DNA from: DATFVA01 sp963839165
GTDB lineage: Bacteria; Bacteroidota; Ignavibacteria; Ignavibacteriales; Ignavibacteriaceae
DNA: 64,000 bases
Assembly (NCBI GenBank): GCA_963839165.1
Contig: CAWIUG010000036.1
Span: 62,001-126,000, forward strand
Reading direction: 5' to 3'
The translations under genes were made by a program, and so were the position numbers. Position 1 is the stretch's first letter, and each line of letters opens with the position of its first letter. The notes beneath the pieces are model-generated. The model saw only the letters and a program-made list of their open reading frames with translations. It was not told the origin of the DNA and searched no databases. Shown here one piece after another: positions 61,545-64,000 of this stretch.

Positions 61545-64000
61545 TCAGGAAGGGTGAATTTCCTTTTTAAGGTATTCCCCTGTAACACTTTTTTTGTTTC
61601 TTATAATCTGCTCAGGAGTGCCCTGTGCAATAATTTTCCCGCCGAATTCACCACCACCGGGACCAAGGTCTATTACCCAGTCGGCTGTCTTTATAACATC
61701 AAGATTATGTTCAACAACCACTACGGTATTTCCTTTATCAACAAGTTTATTAAGTACTTTCAGTAATATGTTTACATCCTCAAAATGAAGTCCTGTTGTG
61801 GGTTCATCCAGAATGTAAAGTGTTTTGCCTGTTGAGACTTTGCTGAGTTCAGTTGCCAGTTTTACCCTTTGTGCTTCACCGCCAGAAAGGGTTGTAGCCT
61901 GTTGCCCCAGGGTAATATAACCAAGTCCTACATCGTGGATAGCTTTCAGTTTTCTTTTTATTCTTGGAAGATCTATAAAGAATTCCAGAGCTTCATCAAC
62001 TGTCATTTCAAGAACATCGGCAATAGATTTTGTCTTATATAGAATCTCCAGGGTTTCACGGTTATACCTTTTTCCGTGACAAACATCGCATTCAACGTAG
62101 ACATCCGGAAGGAAATTCATTTCAATTTTCTTAAGTCCGTCCCCGCTGCATTCCTCACATCTTCCGCCCGGAACGTTAAAGCTGAAGCGACCTGTGGCAT
62201 ACCCCCGCATTTTGGATTCAGGAAGCTGTGAATAAAGATCTCTTATAAAAGTAAACAAACCTGTATAAGTTGCCGGGTTAGAACGCGGAGTTCTTCCTAT
62301 AGGCGACTGATCAATCTCGATGATCTTGTCGATGTTCTCAAGTCCCTCCACCGATTTATAAGGTAGTGGAACCGACTTAGATTTATAAATCCTGTTCATC
62401 AGGATCTTTACAAGGGTTTCATTTACCAGAGAAGATTTTCCGGAACCGCTTACGCCGGTTATAAGGGTTAGGGTACTAAGAGGGATTTTCAGGTTAACGT
62501 TCTTCAGATTAAACCCTGAAGCTCCCTTCAGCTCTATGAAATTTCCGCTGCCTCCCCTTCTCTCCGGGGGGACAGGTATTTCTTTTTTATTTTTCAGATA
62601 TGATAAAGTAAGGGAGTCGTAGCCATTCGTCGAGTTCATAAGTTTCTTCGTGTCACCTGCCAGGCAAAGTTTTCCGCCATGCTCTCCGGCCCCTGGTCCA
62701 AGGTCTATCATAAAATCAGAACTTTCTATCGTCTCACGATCGTGTTCTACAACAATTACAGTATTTCCAAGATCCCTCAGGTTCTTAAGCGATTTAATCA
62801 ACTTAATATTATCGCTCTGATGCAGTCCTATACTTGGCTCATCTAGCACATAAAGTACACCAGCAAGCTGTGAACCAATCTGTGTGGCAAGCCTTATTCT
62901 CTGGGATTCTCCGCCCGAAAGTGTCCTCGCAGATCTGTCGAGCGTAAGGTAATCGAGTCCCACGTTCAGGAGGAAATTCAGCCTGGTAGTTATCTCCTTA
63001 AGTATAGGTTTAGCAATAATTGCCTCTCTCCCTTTAAGTTTCACCTTCTTAAAGAATTCCTCTGAACGTCCTATAGAAAGTGAGGTAAGCTCGCTTATAT
63101 TTTTGTCCATAAACTTAACAGCGAGCGATTCCCGTTTCAGGCGTCCGCCTCCGCAGGTCGGACACTTAACCGTATTCATATATGATTCAACCCATTCCCG
63201 GATATTATTCGAGCTGGTAGTGTTGTAGTAATTCTTAAGATAATTTATTAAGCCTGAGAACTTATGATGATATGTAACAGGCTTCCCTCCCCCATATGAA
63301 TATGAAAAAGCGATTTTCTCGCTGCTTCCATTAAGAAGAACTTCCCTCTGTTCTTCTGTCAGGTCTTTCAGCTTTGTATCAAAGTCGAATTTGAATTTAT
63401 CAGCAACAGCAGTAAGCTGATTGAAAAACCAGATCGATCTCGGTTTTCCGAGGGCTGCTATTCCTTCTTCATTTATTGTTTTGTTCCAGTCGGGTATTAT
63501 AAGATTTATATCCAGTTCTTTCTTCTCACCGAGTCCTTCACAGTCGGGACATGATCCGTAAGGAGAGTTAAAAGAAAATGAATTCGGGGCCAGTTCTCTG
63601 TAGCTTATCCCGCAGCTCAAACACGCAAGGTGCCTGCTGAAAATAAAATCTTTCTGTCCGTCATTAACTATAAGAATACCATTACCATAGTTAAGAGCAA
63701 CCCCCACAGATTCGCTTATCCTGGCTCTGACATTTTCAGAAACTGTAAGTCTATCTACAACAATTTCAATGTTGTGAAGCTTATACCGGTCAACCTGGTA
63801 TCCTTTTGATATTTCTGCAAACTCGTTATCCACCCTTACCCTGAGAAATCCATCTGATAAGATTTCCTCGAAAAGCTCGCGGTAATGTCCTTTCCTTCCG
63901 CGAACTACCGGAGCCAAAACTGATATCTTACTACCCGAAAGTGTGGATATAATTGAGTCAATAATCTGCGCAGTCGACTGCTTGGTTACAGGTTTACCGC
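61545..64000 (-). CDS. uvrA: Excinuclease ABC subunit A, 5' end outside the window
   Basis: Nucleotide-excision repair damage sensor, an ATPase dimer that loads UvrB. The visible part runs from about the first ATPase domain onwards; the reading frame is open through 64000, so the N-terminus lies beyond the window. Zinc modules show CLSCGISY ... CPDC, CPTCGG, and a third CEEC ... CDVCHG. The second ATP site has GVSGSGKSSLV, and signature LSGGESQR and LSGGEAQRVKLA with DEPSIGLH and DEPTTGLH. The stop is at 61545, 25 bp from the convergent reductase gene. Confidence 0.96.
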   Translation of the reverse strand, partial: GKPVTKQSTAQIIDSIISTLSGSKISVLAPVVRGRKGHYRELFEEILSDGFLRVRVDNEFAEISKGYQVDRYKLHNIEIVVDRLTVSENVRARISESVGVALNYGNGILIVNDGQKDFIFSRHLACLSCGISYRELAPNSFSFNSPYGSCPDCEGLGEKKELDINLIIPDWNKTINEEGIAALGKPRSIWFFNQLTAVADKFKFDFDTKLKDLTEEQREVLLNGSSEKIAFSYSYGGGKPVTYHHKFSGLINYLKNYYNTTSSNNIREWVESYMNTVKCPTCGGGRLKRESLAVKFMDKNISELTSLSIGRSEEFFKKVKLKGREAIIAKPILKEITTRLNFLLNVGLDYLTLDRSARTLSGGESQRIRLATQIGSQLAGVLYVLDEPSIGLHQSDNIKLIKSLKNLRDLGNTVIVVEHDRETIESSDFMIDLGPGAGEHGGKLCLAGDTKKLMNSTNGYDSLTLSYLKNKKEIPVPPERRGGSGNFIELKGASGFNLKNVNLKIPLSTLTLITGVSGSGKSSLVNETLVKILMNRIYKSKSVPLPYKSVEGLENIDKIIEIDQSPIGRTPRSNPATYTGLFTFIRDLYSQLPESKMRGYATGRFSFNVPGGRCEECSGDGLKKIEMNFLPDVYVECDVCHGKRYNRETLEILYKTKSIADVLEMTVDEALEFFIDLPRIKRKLKAIHDVGLGYITLGQQATTLSGGEAQRVKLATELSKVSTGKTLYILDEPTTGLHFEDVNILLKVLNKLVDKGNTVVVVEHNLDVIKTADWVIDLGPGGGEFGGKIIAQGTPEQIIRNKKSVTGEYLKKEIHPS

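Overview
The window looks like a chromosomal segment of an Ignavibacteria-type bacterium (Ignavibacteriota, in the Bacteroidota/Chlorobiota group). Several secreted proteins end in a type IX secretion (T9SS) sorting domain of the NYPNPFNPST type, there is a PorZ-like propeller protein, lipoproteins carry a C-x(3-4)-TNPP start, base composition is moderately AT-rich, and the housekeeping genes fit the group (menaquinone methyltransferase, separate secD and secF, shikimate genes). This assignment is inference from motifs; no search was run. No rRNA or tRNA gene, prophage, insertion sequence with a transposase, or CRISPR array was seen.

Layout. 1-1.9 kb: a frame-disrupted nucleoside transporter (nupC) and a purine nucleoside phosphorylase. 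2-5.3 kb: secD-secF ending in a strong hairpin. 5.3-5.6 kb: repeats and a probable remnant of atpD. 5.6-8.3 kb: a DUF72 protein and a secreted LCAT-like lipase. 8.3-19 kb: a signalling block on the minus strand, with a hybrid histidine kinase, three SpoIIE-type phosphatases with different sensor modules, one RsbW-like kinase and one STAS protein, i.e. a partner-switching system with several inputs. 19.2-21.4 kb: an ECF sigma factor with its membrane anti-sigma factor and a possible self-recognised promoter. 21.4-24.5 kb: a second STAS gene, purA and a histidine kinase, all broken by many single-base indels.

24.5-27.6 kb: nadA, aroB and aroK. Between nadA and aroB lie two tandem diverged units, each a sigma-54-like -24/-12 motif followed by a hairpin with a compensatory base-pair change; they look like twin small RNA genes. 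27.6-32.8 kb: an outer-membrane protein, a PpiD/SurA-type foldase, a Crp/Fnr regulator with an FNR-like box upstream, a PHP phosphoesterase and ribH. 32.9-36.5 kb: a PorZ-like gene preceded by a broken partial duplicate plus an inverted, AT-shifted piece of itself. 36.5-45 kb: ABC-F ATPase, ROK kinase, rsmA-PAP2-menG, a palindromic repeat array, lipoprotein, rdgB, SemiSWEET, AhpD-like protein and rhomboid protease. 45-64 kb: secreted BNR-repeat and cupredoxin proteins, transporters (NCS2, TauE, MFS), peptidase-like hydrolases, two aldo/keto reductases, a large lipoprotein, and the truncated 3' part of uvrA.

Two features suggest patches of poor sequence or misassembly: clusters of indels at 1-840 and 21.1-24.5 kb in genes that should be essential or intact, and the inverted PorZ copy. 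The most promising new biology is the twin sigma-54-like RNA units at 25.58-25.91 kb, followed by the partner-switching cluster beside the ECF sigma factor.
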